From contig NW_013546984.1 in NCBI RefSeq assembly GCF_000711695.1, forward strand, positions 62,001 through 126,000: a stretch of 64,000 nt of DNA, read 5' to 3'. This document shows, piece after piece, positions 35,201 to 47,577 of the stretch. Below the pieces are notes generated by a model. That model worked only from the letters and a program-made list of their open reading frames with translations, ran no database searches and was not told the origin of the DNA. Position 1 is the first letter of the stretch, and each line of letters begins with the position of its first letter. Origin of the DNA: Tilletiaria anomala UBC 951 (lineage: Eukaryota > Basidiomycota > Exobasidiomycetes > Georgefischeriales > Tilletiariaceae). The position numbers and the translations under genes are program-made.

Positions 35201-37223
35201 TGGTATGATGAACGTAATTCGGGAATGATCCTGGCACCCCATTCTCCAAGTCCAGCTCCAGCTCCAGAGATTGATCCGCACTGGTGATGTTGCTGGCTGC
35301 AATCGGTGGTATCGACATGCGCTGTTGTCTCGAACTACCGAGGTCCAACAAATGCTCATTCACCTCTTTTGCAACCTTCGCTGGGGGCAAGAATTTTGCC
35401 TCAAGCTCTGTCAACAACCGGTTCCTGATATCGAGGTCTTCAACTGGAATGTCATCTGCGGCGATCTCTGAGACTCTGTCCGTGTAGGCCGGGGTTCTCG
35501 TTGCGACAATGGGACTGCTGAGTGTCAAGGGGGAGTCCAAGTTCGCTGCTGACAATGTGTCGAGCGCAGCATCACAAACTTGAGAGTACCTCCGCCACGC
35601 CTCGATAGCACTGCTGGAGAATCCTCGTGACGTGTCTTCTGCAGCGATCGGGCTCGTTTGAAGCTTTTTGGTGAGTGCTTCCGAGGAGTCTGCACTGTAT
35701 TTGGCTTCTTGTGCTCCAGTGACCATCTCCCATTCGATCATCTCCCCATCAAAGGTCATCACGTCTGCCGGCTCGGGACACCATCCATCCAGAGAAGGTG
35801 GATCCGTCGCGGCTGTGGCGGTCGGAATCGTGTCATCTTCCTCATTATCTGTATAAAGACTTTCGGATGCGCTCTCGATGATCTCGCCGAATGAGCTTGA
35901 GGGCCGTTGAGCCAGAGCACTGTACGCATTGGGATTCATGAGTGACGCCGAGGACGATGGAGTCGGGATATTCAGCGCAGCCGATGGGTTGAGACTCGGA
36001 ACTGTAGGCGTCGCACGACTTGCATCTAGTGCAGGAGTCGGGGCCTGCGGAAGGCGAGAGTAGCGCTTGACCGAACGCGGAGGCCGCAGAGGGGCTACCG
36101 TGGCAGCTGCGTGCAGGAATGATGCTGTCAGCTGCATCTCTACCTAAGAACCTTTGCTAATAAACTCACGCGATGAGTAGTCCTGAAGGGGAATATTCGC
36201 GTCTTCTACTGGCCTGAAAGGAGGAGGGACACGAGACTCGCGTATGATTTCAAGTGCAGCGGATGGGTCTGCCGCGGCCGAATCTTGTAAAGGTGACTTG
36301 AAGGTATCATCAGCCAGGCGGATCGGGGGCGGCATGGGTGGTGTGGCAGCACCGAAGTTGTCAAGCAAACCGAATGCGTTTAGAGCGTCCTCTTGCATGA
36401 TCTTGATCACGGACTTTGAGCGACGCCGAACCTGCCTCACGGAAGGCTGTGTTTCACTCGTGTTTCTCGGTGTCGCATTGGCGCTCGCGATGTGTGGAGT
36501 GGTGGTGAGTATCGGTGGGATCAATTCCTCGTCCCGGTCGATGCGGGAAGACTTGACAGGAACTGCCGCGGGTGACCTTGGACGTCGTGCATGATTTTGG
36601 GTCGTCGCATTTGCATCCGTCACCGACCGGGTGGAGAGCGAAGCCGGAGAGAGATTCACCAAGATCCCTGCCTCGGCATGTTGGGACGGACGCTTTTCCC
36701 TGGGTCGTTCACCAACAGGTTCTTGGAACGAGACAGACCTCCGAACCTGCTTTCTGGGAGACTTTACATCGGAACCAAGTGTCTGCTGCTTGGCCCTTGG
36801 TGACAGGGACGCATGTGGCGGGTCGCAAGAGCCATGCAAATGGTTATCCTGGGCAGACCTTGGTCTCGGAGGCAGCATTTGACGATGCCGCGGACTTTCA
36901 GCCCTTTGCTGCTGCTGTCCATGACGGTGGTCTGCGGGGAGCGTCAAAGAGTCCATGAATGGATGCGGCAAGAGCGGTGGCGCCATAGCAACAGAGAGGC
37001 TGAATTCGGAGCTGCTCGTGGAATCTTGGACGCGATGATTCATGTATGAAGCGGATGCTCTCGCTGGTCTGCTGTCGAAAAAGTCCTCATAACGAATAGG
37101 TGACTGTGTCGGTGGCTGCTGTGGGCAGTTTTCGATGGCGCTCTTGAGGAAGAATGAACTGAGACCACTCGTACTGGAGGCGGGTTGTAGCCGCGCAGCG
37201 CCAGCTGCTGCTTTGCGACCCAT
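32217..37223 (-). CDS. DH-PH domain Rho guanine nucleotide exchange factor
   Basis: Four exons on the minus strand: 36170-37223, 33774-36124, 32990-33707, 32217-32920; 1608 residues. It should activate a Rho-type GTPase by nucleotide exchange at the cell cortex. The first ~960 residues are disordered, Ser/Pro-rich. A DH domain follows from about 970 (EVLWELCETEKLFVQSL) through SKLAVAMQKLRVES and ECGKLSFSSFLLKPVQRLMK, the strongly conserved DH end helix, then EVTPSGHPDYESTRNLYALA. A PH domain runs from about 1260 to 1435 (QQVHAFVFSDLLILTS, YLLSFDRQTDDR, TLWHRALERSL), split by the last intron. The C-terminus is coiled and Arg/Glu-rich. The start is ATG 37223 in strong context. Which Rho protein it acts on cannot be told. 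Confidence 0.88.
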
Positions 37224-38511
37224 GGCTCCGTGAAGAGGGCCTTGATAGGGCTGCAAGCGTGGTGTCGCCGGTAGTTGAATGGATCAGCGCGCCGAAGTCT
37301 GATGGATGATGTACAACGTAAGGTCTTTATCTCAGCTTGTCTCTGCTCAGCAAGGAAATAGCAACTAGTGCCAGGCTTGATGCGAGCGGCCTGACCTTGC
37401 TACTATCATTGACAGCGAAGGGGTGATCAATCTATTCAAGAGAGGATAGCAAGGATGACGATTATTTCGACGAGGGGATGGCGGGAATTGGATATGATGC
37501 GATCCTAGAAGATGCGAGCATCAAGGCTCTGGTGAGTCTGTAGTCAGTGGAAATGCTTGGACCCTGTTCGCCCTCGCCCTTTGACCTGCGCGTGACAACA
37601 ACACCATTTCCGGCAGAAAGCTGATGCGCTGATGCCTGGATGGTACGCACACACGTGCACACGGCATTGAGAAAGGATGTACGAGTAAATCTGATCGCGA
37701 TGTGCAGGGGCGCATTCCCGACCGTTGAAATGGATGGGTGGCTGCAACACTATCAGCGATCAGCTCTAGTGTATGTAAGCAAGTACCAAAGAGACGTCGG
37801 TCCGGCGCAGAATGAGGATGATATGATGATAATGAGAATGAACTTAAGCGGTGGTGAGGCGTGAGGCTGAAGCTGAGCGGAACCGGTGCAACATTCCGGT
37901 GAAAGCGGTCGTCACGTCAGAACGCGTTACGTACAGACTCTATCACTAGCCAAATGAGTTTCGTCATATATTCACGGCTTCGCCCATGGCCGGCAGGCGC
38001 CGCCATAGCCCACTACGCTGACCTGTCAATCAATATTGAATGCGAATCAGCCCATTAGCGTAGCTTCGGTTTTGATGAAAGTCTTTGAATCAAACTGAGA
38101 GTGGGCCAACCCGCGATATGTAGTGCACTGTGCACCACTGCAGCAGTGTGCGTCAACTGTGACAGCCACCCGGTCGACATCGAAACCGCCGGACCGGCCT
38201 CTGGAATCTGGAGAGTCTGTGTGAATGTTAGAGCCAGCAGCCACACCACGAGACAACAAAAGACGAACCAACACCGATCAACTTTTGTCACAGATGTACC
38301 ATCAAATTTGGAATGAACGGGCGTCCGCTTTGCTTTTCGTTGTTGCACGGGCCCGTCGCGTTCATGGCTTCGAGAGGTTCCACCACTTCTCACTTCCCTC
38401 CGGACCGACTACATATTACATATTTCCTATGACGGATGGCCGATGACTGCTGTAACACACAGCTCGTCATCATCAAGACAACAGCTTGACATTCCTCGCA
38501 TATCTTGACGC
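37224..38511. other. Intergenic region with one doubtful small gene
   Basis: Contains upstream sequence of the Rho GEF and of the membrane-protein gene. Apart from the candidate at 37478-37864 I see nothing coding. Confidence 0.4.
37478..37864 (+). CDS. Doubtful small spliced ORF
   Basis: Three exons that stay in frame: 37478-37531, 37617-37642, 37708-37864; 78 residues. Exon 1 reads MAGIGYDAILEDASIKAL and ends at a good GTGAGT donor; the following junctions are GT-AG. The rest (GAFPTVEMDGWLQHYQRSAL and a Met/Asp-rich tail) resembles nothing I know. The N-terminus is reminiscent of small mitochondrial complex I subunits, but the expected next motif is absent. It may be chance. Confidence 0.25.
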
Positions 38512-39852
38512 ATGGCATCCCTTTGCGCCCTCACTGCTCTCTGTCCTACAGTTTCGCTTCGAGCTGGTATAACATCTAAAAGCATGGTCGAGCATCTACC
38601 CGAGCGCCAAGCTCTGAGGTCCATCATTGAAGGCATTTTTGATTCAGGTGGCGGAGAGACGTCGACAAGCAGTGCTTCGACTGGTGAGCACATGTTACCT
38701 ATAGTGGTGAAAGCCGAAGGTGTAACATCTGACCAACTTTCCTCCACGTGGAAACATTTCTTACCATTTTCTAATGCGCCAGGTTCAAATTCCAGCAGCT
38801 CATCTTCCGGCAACAGTGGTGGCGGTGACAGTACCAGTACCAGCAGCATTACCTCTACATCCACCATCACCTTGGCTTCGCGAAGCTCCTCGATAACGAC
38901 TCAGACCTCAGCAACCTCGGCGCCTAGTACGCCCTCAATCTCCCTCTTCACTTCTTCCGTTACGAGCAATGGTCAAGTTGTTCCGGTCACCCTCACACAA
39001 ACTGTCGTCGTCGTCAATTCTTCTGAAAGCCCAAGTCTATCATCAAGCAAAAGCGCTTCCACTAATGCAGCCCTAATCGGCGGCGTGGTGGGCGGAGTTG
39101 TTGGAGGTCTGGCGCTGCTTGCTCTTTTGATCGCTGCAGGCATCATTATGAAGCATCGGAAAGACAGGATGGGTTCGGCGAACTTTCTCTGCTGTGGAAC
39201 TCTGCCAAAGTACGATAAAAGGAGAGACTTGCAGCATTCTGCAAGAGGAGCCTGGCCTACCTTTTATCCATCGTCCAACAGCCGTTCCCAGCGGGATGCG
39301 CATATGCGAGGTGGGCCTGCGCTTCCTCAGGCCACACTGCCCGATGTGTTCCCGGAGGAGGGAGTGGCGGAACAACTAGGCACAGTGGGCTACGACCATT
39401 CCGAAGGCATCCACAACAGTGCGTCAGGAGTTTCTTTCAGCCATCAGACGTCCGAGAGCCCACGGGCCGAAGTTGTGCACAGTCTTGGGCACGCCAGCAG
39501 CTCAGTCGCAGCGTGTTCTCCTGTCTGGACGCCCGCTCAAATGTACTTTGCGCCAGACTACTCGCATCTCGACCCTCCCGAGATGCGAGAGGCTCGTGCG
39601 AGAGAAGTAACCGCAGCCGCAGCTGTGAGCGCGCCGAGCTCGCCTCCTTCAAGCGCGACACAGTCCAGCGCACCACAGTTGATACAACCGCGTGGCTATC
39701 TCCAGGCCCAAGGCCGGCCGCAGAGCGCAGACTCGACAATCGCCTTTGCTGAAGGCAGCGTCAACAAGGGAGGTGTATCAGCTGCGGACGGAACGGACAC
39801 GCCATCGGATGGGAGCGCAACCAGTCAACCGCTTCATCTTACCAATTCGTGA
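38512..39852 (+). CDS. Ser/Thr-rich single-pass membrane protein
   Basis: Two exons: 38512-38683 and 38783-39852; 413 residues. The intron has GTGAGC, a CTAAT branch site and AG, and removes a stretch unlike its flanks, joining two Ser/Gly-rich blocks; reading through would give 446 residues. The N-terminus is mildly hydrophobic (MASLCALTALCPTVSLRAG) and could be a weak signal peptide. Then comes a mucin-like Ser/Thr tract of about 110 residues, a membrane span (ALIGGVVGGVVGGLALLALL) followed by basic KHRKDR, and a ~200-residue cytoplasmic tail rich in Ser, Pro and Ala. The layout is that of Mid2/Wsc-type wall sensors, but no Cys-rich WSC domain is present, so the function is inferred from layout only. 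Confidence 0.75.
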   Translation: MASLCALTALCPTVSLRAGITSKSMVEHLPERQALRSIIEGIFDSGGGETSTSSASTGEHMLPIVVKAEGVTSDQLSSTWKHFLPFSNAPGSNSSSSSSGNSGGGDSTSTSSITSTSTITLASRSSSITTQTSATSAPSTPSISLFTSSVTSNGQVVPVTLTQTVVVVNSSESPSLSSSKSASTNAALIGGVVGGVVGGLALLALLIAAGIIMKHRKDRMGSANFLCCGTLPKYDKRRDLQHSARGAWPTFYPSSNSRSQRDAHMRGGPALPQATLPDVFPEEGVAEQLGTVGYDHSEGIHNSASGVSFSHQTSESPRAEVVHSLGHASSSVAACSPVWTPAQMYFAPDYSHLDPPEMREARAREVTAAAAVSAPSSPPSSATQSSAPQLIQPRGYLQAQGRPQSADSTIAFAEGSVNKGGVSAADGTDTPSDGSATSQPLHLTNS

Positions 39853-40762
39853 ACCGGCCTAAGATGCGTTCATTCGAACACGAATAGAATCTGGGATCTC
39901 ACATTCCCTTTTGGACCACAAGGACTGCACCGCATCCTGCTCTGTTCAAACTGATTATTATTATTGTATTTATGCACCTGTGCACCCAATTTCATCTTAT
40001 GTTCGATCTCCACGCACATGAAGGAGGCGTGCGTCAAGCTCATAAGAGTGACAGACATGAAGAAGAAGCCCATTGGACCGTTTCAGGTACCGAGACTCTG
40101 AATGTAAAAAAGCAAGAGGGGATGATATGCCGTGATAGAGATGCCGGATGGGCATGTAACCATGACGTGTTAGAGGTAGAGAGAGGCACATGGGGACTGG
40201 AAAAAAGGGGGGTTGATGTGAAGAGCGCGATTCCGGTGAGTCGCCTTTCCGTTTTCTTTTTCCCTCTGCCTAGCGAACTGTTCGCATCACTGGCCCAGTG
40301 CCTGCGTGTCATGTTGAACTGGGCCACTATCAGCTCGGCTCCGCTCACGGCGTTTCTTTTTCCGCCTGCTTCCGCCGCTCTTCCCTCTCCCGCAATCAGC
40401 CGCACGAGTGACGAGTCATGATATATTGTATTTCGAAAAAAAAACTCCTCGACTCTCGCTGGGCTTCCCATTTCCCACTGTTCCCTCCGACGGTCGACCC
40501 ACTCCTCGCACACCCTCAGTATCTCTGCCTTTCCACTTTCCCGACACCTTCCCTTGTCCCCAGAGACCAGTCCTCAGCCATCCCCTCCCGGAGCAGACCA
40601 ACCCAACTCACTTCGTCAGCACCTCCTCAACAGTTGCTGCATACCTTGGTACGCTATAGCCACGACCCGATCCCGCTGCTCGTCCACTCTTTTTTGAATT
40701 CTGGTGCTGTTGTTGTGTTGCCAGGAAAACGGTCTGCAACCCTTCAGTTCCATCCATCAGCC
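39853..40762. other. Upstream region of homocitrate synthase
   Basis: About 900 bp. 40440-40620 is strikingly C/T-rich on the plus strand, as often seen in fungal promoters and 5' UTRs. An ATG at 40418 is open in frame with the gene that follows. Confidence 0.45.
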
Positions 40763-42350
<1,588 letters not shown>

Positions 42351-43095
42351 TTACTTTGAATCTCCTCAAACCCCGCGAACCAATTATTGTGGCTCGCCGC
42401 CACCACCGGTCCAGCTATTGTTCTACATGATGATCGATTCGCTCACAACACTGTAATATTCCGTTCTCAAACCCGGCCAGCTGTGGCTGGATCGAACGTG
42501 GCTGTCCTTTCCAATTTGGTCTTCCGATCCGCTCGAGTTGTTAACAATGTTGAAAAAGCGAGTCACAAGACGCATCGCGCAACATCCTGTGACATACTCT
42601 AGGGCTCTCTTCCCTTCTCGCAGTCTCTCTGGCTCTCGTCCGCTTACCTTTCTCAATTCCCAATTCTAGACTTCCCAGCTTTTCTTCCAGCCAGTTCATT
42701 AGAGGTTTGACCGCGTAAGCATGTGCACATGCTGCATGCCGCAACAGCGGACCTATTCCAGTGACTGGGAAAATCTGGTCAGTTGCGCGATTGACGGCTC
42801 GGTGTGAGAAATGGCAAAATTCCCCTGATTCCACATCGACAGCGGCGGAACTTTTCATTTCAGAGACTTGCAGAGCCCCAACGTTTTTGGTTCCAAAGAC
42901 TTTTTGCCGAAATCCACATCCTCTCCAAAGTATGTTTTGCTTCTCATTAGGTCACGAGAGCTCAAGCAAGCAAGAGTTGACAGCACTTAAGCGATTGAAT
43001 GTACTTTGCAACCGCTGCCACTACTGGGTTATGCAAAGCATTCCTTGCCTGAGCATCTGGATATTATAGCACTTTCGAACAGAATTGCGACCACC
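42351..43095. other. Intergenic region between the two tandem metabolic genes
   Basis: About 745 bp holding the homocitrate synthase 3' UTR and lipoyl synthase promoter. No exon is supported. Confidence 0.45.
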
Positions 43096-44441
43096 ATGGA
43101 AGTTATGTTGGGCAGAGTCCTCACTCGTTCGGGGTTGAGACTCGGTGCGAGAGTAGCAAACCCCCGCGCATTGGCGACCGCCGCCACCTCATCACCGCTT
43201 TCCGCAGATGCTGTCCCGTCGCATGAAGCCGGCTCGTCAAAAGGAGCGCCATCAGAGCGTGTCAAGGCCTTCCGCGAAGCTTTGGCCAAGGATGCTGCAG
43301 ACATCGATGGCTTCGCGCATGCATCTAGATCAGTGCAGCTCGGCCGGGTCTCCGACACCCGGCTGCCCTCGTACCTTAAGACGTCAATTCCGACAGGCGA
43401 GAGCTTCAAGCGAATCAAGAAAGATTTGCGGGGGCTAGGATTGAGCACGGTTTGTGAGGAGGCGCGTTGTCCGAACATTGGTGAATGCTGGGGTGGCGAG
43501 GGTGGCAAAGAGGCAGCGACAGCAACAATCATGGCGAGTTATCTACGACCGCCACTCATCCTAACCCATGTGCATCGCTGACAAGCCGTGTAACCACATC
43601 TGTGCTACAGCTCATGGGCGACACCTGCACTAGAGGCTGTCGATTCTGTGCAGTGAAGACATCGCGCACACCAGCACCACTTGATGTGCACGAACCCGAG
43701 AACACCGCCGAGGCTATTTCACGATGGGGGCTGGGATACATTGTGCTCACGTCAGTAGACCGGGACGATCTTGTTGATGGAGGGTCCGCACATATTGCCG
43801 CCACCATCTCCAAGATCAAGCTGAAAGCACCAAAGATTTTGGTCGAGGCGCTGGTGCCAGACTTTAGCGGAAAACACGTCGATGTCGACCGTGTGGCAAC
43901 GAGCGGTCTGGACGTTTTTGCTCACAATGTAGAGACTGTCGAACGGACGACACCGATGGTCAGGGACCGACGTGCAAACTACAGGCAAAGCTTAGAAGTC
44001 CTGCGGCGTGCAAAAGAAGCCAAACCAGGCCTTATCACCAAGACCAGTATCATGCTTGGCTGTGGAGAGACCGACGCAGAGGTCGAGCAAACTCTCAAAG
44101 ATCTCCGCGCAGTAAACGTCGACGTGGTCACATTTGGGCAGTACATGCGGCCCACAAAGCGGCATATGAAGGTATCTGAATATGTACCACCCGAAAAGTT
44201 CGCTCAGTGGCAACACCAAGCTGAGAGCCTGGGCTTTTTGTATGTTGCGAGTGGACCGCTCGTTCGCAGCAGCTACAAAGCCGGTGAATTCTTTGTGAGT
44301 TGTCTTATCAGTGCGACCTTTTGGATGGGCATGGTTTTGACTGCTTTCATGGGCACATAGATCAAAAACGTCATCGAACAACGAAGAGGAACAACCCTGC
44401 CGCTTCCAGAAGTGAGGGCAGACCTGACTCTTGATGCATGA
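43096..44441 (+). CDS. LIP5: Lipoyl synthase, mitochondrial
   Basis: Three exons: 43096-43533, 43611-44294, 44361-44441; 400 residues. This radical-SAM enzyme inserts two sulfurs into protein-bound octanoyl groups to make lipoate in mitochondria. Both iron-sulfur sites are intact: the auxiliary CX4CX5C site [12 protein letters not shown] (about 119-130) and the radical-SAM site CTRGCRFC (152-159). The C-terminal RSSY motif (about 364-367) is present. The first ~40 residues are Arg/Ala/Ser-rich without acids, a typical mitochondrial presequence. Intron 1 begins GCGAGT rather than GT: the frame [15 protein letters not shown] exactly matches the family only if a GC-AG intron (43534-43610) is removed. 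The facing caprin-like gene ends 105 bp away. Confidence 0.95.
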
Positions 44442-44546
44442 TGCACCCACTCGTATTGCATACCTGGACAAGCCAACCTTGCACAGATCGTTGCTCATAG
44501 TACAACATGATGTTGGCAGTTTTTGCGCACCTTGACACGCTTCCAC

Positions 44547-46688
44547 CTACTCGGATCTTTTGGGCGTAGTGTCTCCGCCCTCTCTGAGCTGGCGGGGCTT
44601 TCCTCTCCCCCTCGTGGGCTGTGTTCCCCTTGAAGCGCTTCCTCTCTCTCGAGTCTGGCCCTGCCCCAGATTCGCCACCTTCTCCTTGTCTCCGCTCCGA
44701 TGCGGTCGGCCTGTGCTATTCACATCGCCTACGCACCCGGAGCCTCGACCTGCGTAGCTGATCCTGCCCCTTCCACGGCCGCGTCCACGATCTTGCTGCG
44801 CCAATCTCTTGGATGTGAGAAGTGTGAAACCATCTTCATCCACTTGAGGCTGTGGCTTCTTGGGCGGTTGCGGCTGCCTTGGCTTGCGCAGCTGATCGCC
44901 CTGATAACCATTGGCAGCTCGAATAGGCATCTGCTGTTCTTGCGCATCGGCATCCGCAGGTGGTACACTGGGTGCCTCAGGCTGCTCGTTGAAGTCTTCG
45001 GCCCAGTCAACCGGAGCGCTCAAGGAAAGATCACCAAGGTTGCTCTGCTCGACGGCCATTAAAAGAACATCAGCCCATGAACTAAAAGACCGTGCAAAAC
45101 ATAAAATTGACAACTCACGCTCAGAGCTCCCACTTCGGTTGTTGTGATCGGTTTAGCGACCTCGCCCTTGACACTCCCGCCTTGATCCGCAACGACCGAC
45201 ACTATCGACCCAGAGAGCTTTCCACCTCCGCCGGTTTGCTCAGACACAGCACCTTGCACAGCTTCTTTTCCCGCTTCAAGTCCTTCGACAGTTTCACCCT
45301 CTGGCTCAGTCGCTTCAACTTCTTCCGGTTGACCCAGCCGCAATGCACTGGTGGGCGAGGAATCCTGCGTGTTGTCGGCTATGGGCTCAATTTCGCTATC
45401 CTGCATGAACTTGATGCCACCTCCGGGGGCAGTGCTGATGTCGATGGAGCCAAAGGTCATCGCTCCTGTGTTGATTGGCGCGCTCGACGCCGCTTCTCCT
45501 TCTGCTGCTACTGGCGCTTCGGCATCGCCTTCTTTAGCAGGTACGGCTTCCGGTAGAGCTTCGCCACCAAATGCAGGTGCCGCGTGGCTTTGCAAGTCCG
45601 CGGGGGTTGCTGCGAGTTGGTGGATCATTTCACGGACGCGATCGTCTTCGAACGAGAAACTAGAATTCAGCACAAAAGTTTTTTTCTTGGGGGAGACAAT
45701 CGAAGCTGCCACTCACATCCAACGCCCTGAATCACCTCGCTGCTCTCACGAGCATCTCTCAGTTTGCGGACAATGTCGAGTGCTCCGTCATTTAGACCCA
45801 AAATTTTGGCAGCTGTACTCTGTTCGAGCGGCCCGAGGGCGAGCTGCTCAAAGATGAATCCAAGCGCGGCTGCTTCCGCGCCTGTGCTCTGCTCCTGCAA
45901 CACGCGAGGAAGGGAGTTCTGCGGGGCCAATGTGTCTATGCCAGGAACCAGATGAGGATTGAAGAGAGCAAAGAGATGGAGGAACTGCAAAAGGGTGATA
46001 GTCTGCTCTGAGGCCTCCTTCTCTGCCGTTGCTCGTAGTACCACGGTCCTCTCCTTGATTTCTGATTCAATGGCGATGGCATCCTCCTTTTCAACCGCCT
46101 CGAGACCGTGCAGAATTTCTTGCAGCTCGCTCTGGACTGCGAGAAGGGAATGCTTGGACTGGATAATCCTTTTTTGGTCTGCATTGAGCGATTCTGGAGC
46201 TTGCGATTCGTACGAAGTGACACGTTGCTGTTGCATTGTAAGTTTGAGCCGAGCAATTGAAAAATACTGAGAAGAGACAGTGAATCAGTGCTGCGACTCA
46301 CCAGCTTTTTATTGACTGCTTTTAGACGTTTGTTGATCAGTGCAGCAATTGAATTTCGGGGAATTAATGTGGACCCGTCCATATGCTCGCCGGCATTGTT
46401 CTTGTCGTTCACAGCCTCGAAGGCAGCAACGGCGGCATGCTTTTCTGCCTGCTCGCCGAGGGTTTGAAGTTCCGCTTTGAGCCTCTCGCTTTTGACCTGC
46501 TTTACATTATTTGGTAGAGCTTCAATAAGTGCTGCTTGTTTTTTGTTCTCAATTGCTGGCTGCTGCTGCCCCTGCTTCTTGCTACGCTTCTTTTCGGCCG
46601 CGGTAGAGGAAGCAGAGGTAGAGGGTGCACCAGGAACAACCCTGAGCTTGCCCTCGGTGGGGCCCGCGGCGGCCTTCTTCTCTGCCAT
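44547..46688 (-). CDS. Caprin-like RGG-rich RNA-binding candidate
   Basis: Four exons on the minus strand: 46302-46688, 45717-46227, 45119-45645, 44547-45044; 640 residues. The N-terminus is basic and low-complexity (SKKQGQQQPAIENKKQ). A helical region (about 90-290) contains NSIAALINKRLKAVNKKL, then SLNADQKRIIQSKHSL, followed by a heptad-like stretch; this order resembles the caprin dimerisation region. The middle is acidic and Gly/Ala-rich. Near the end are VDWAEDFNEQ, DEDGFTLLTSKR and an RG-rich tail (RGRGRGRGRISYAGRGSG). These suggest a cytoplasmic RNA-binding or granule protein; the caprin link is a weak inference. The acceptor of intron 1 is uncertain: 46227 gives a 74-nt intron, an earlier AG a 35-nt intron, both in frame. 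Confidence 0.7.
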
Positions 46689-47577
46689 GTTGATCAGAAG
46701 ATGTTCTACGCTACCTCGAGATGGCTTCGGGTGTGTGCTGTGAGGAGCTGAGCTCTCAAAACGAAACTTGAGTGCCGCTGCTGATGCTAGAGAGTGTGAG
46801 AAGAACGCTTCGCAATCGCCGAATGTGTGGATGGTTGTCGGGCGGTTCCAGAACTTGAAACGCAAGTCGTGCCACTTGTTCGTGCACTGACACAACCCTA
46901 TACCTGGGTAGTGGTGGCTGTGACTCATAGAGCTTCTACGCGACCTCGATATGTATCAGGCTGGTTCTTGACGCCCATGGTTCACACCTCTCTTGGCTCA
47001 TCTCTCCCCGCCGCTTCTTGACTCTCAACGATATGCAAACCATGCTCATGTTGGTGGGCAACGTGCAGTGTGCCGCAAATTTCAGCATCCCTGGGCCCTA
47101 GTCTGAGCTTCGGATTCGTGATTACCGGCGCTTGTACTCATCTTGCGCGCAGGGTGCAGATCCTGAAGCAGCATACCTTCCCTAAACGAAAAGAGCCGAA
47201 TGCCAAAGTATTGGGCGTCGATGGCGTTTAGCTGAGCGGCGGTACTTTGTGCTGGACATTATATAACGTATGTGGCGGCGCGTTACATCGTCATATGGCA
47301 CAATTCATGGCTGTCAGAATGAGAAATGCGCACATACAAGAGGGCTTTTCCCTCGGAGCGACACTACAGTTATTGGCTTGCCAGCGACCAGAACAATCGT
47401 GCTGCTGGCAAAATGAAGGCATCAGCTAGAATAGTAGCAAACATGACAATACCTCAGTCTGCCAAGCTTTCCCTGGTTCGCGCCTTTTCCTTGTTAGCAC
47501 ATCCGCTCCGATCACCCCCAACGACATACCCTCGTCGAGTGCAGCTTTGGACGAACGTTGACGTTTTGACTCCTTCA
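46689..47577. other. Intergenic region
   Basis: About 890 bp between the caprin-like start and the decayed DUF255 gene. No supported exon; it may contain the former promoter of the pseudogene. Confidence 0.4.
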
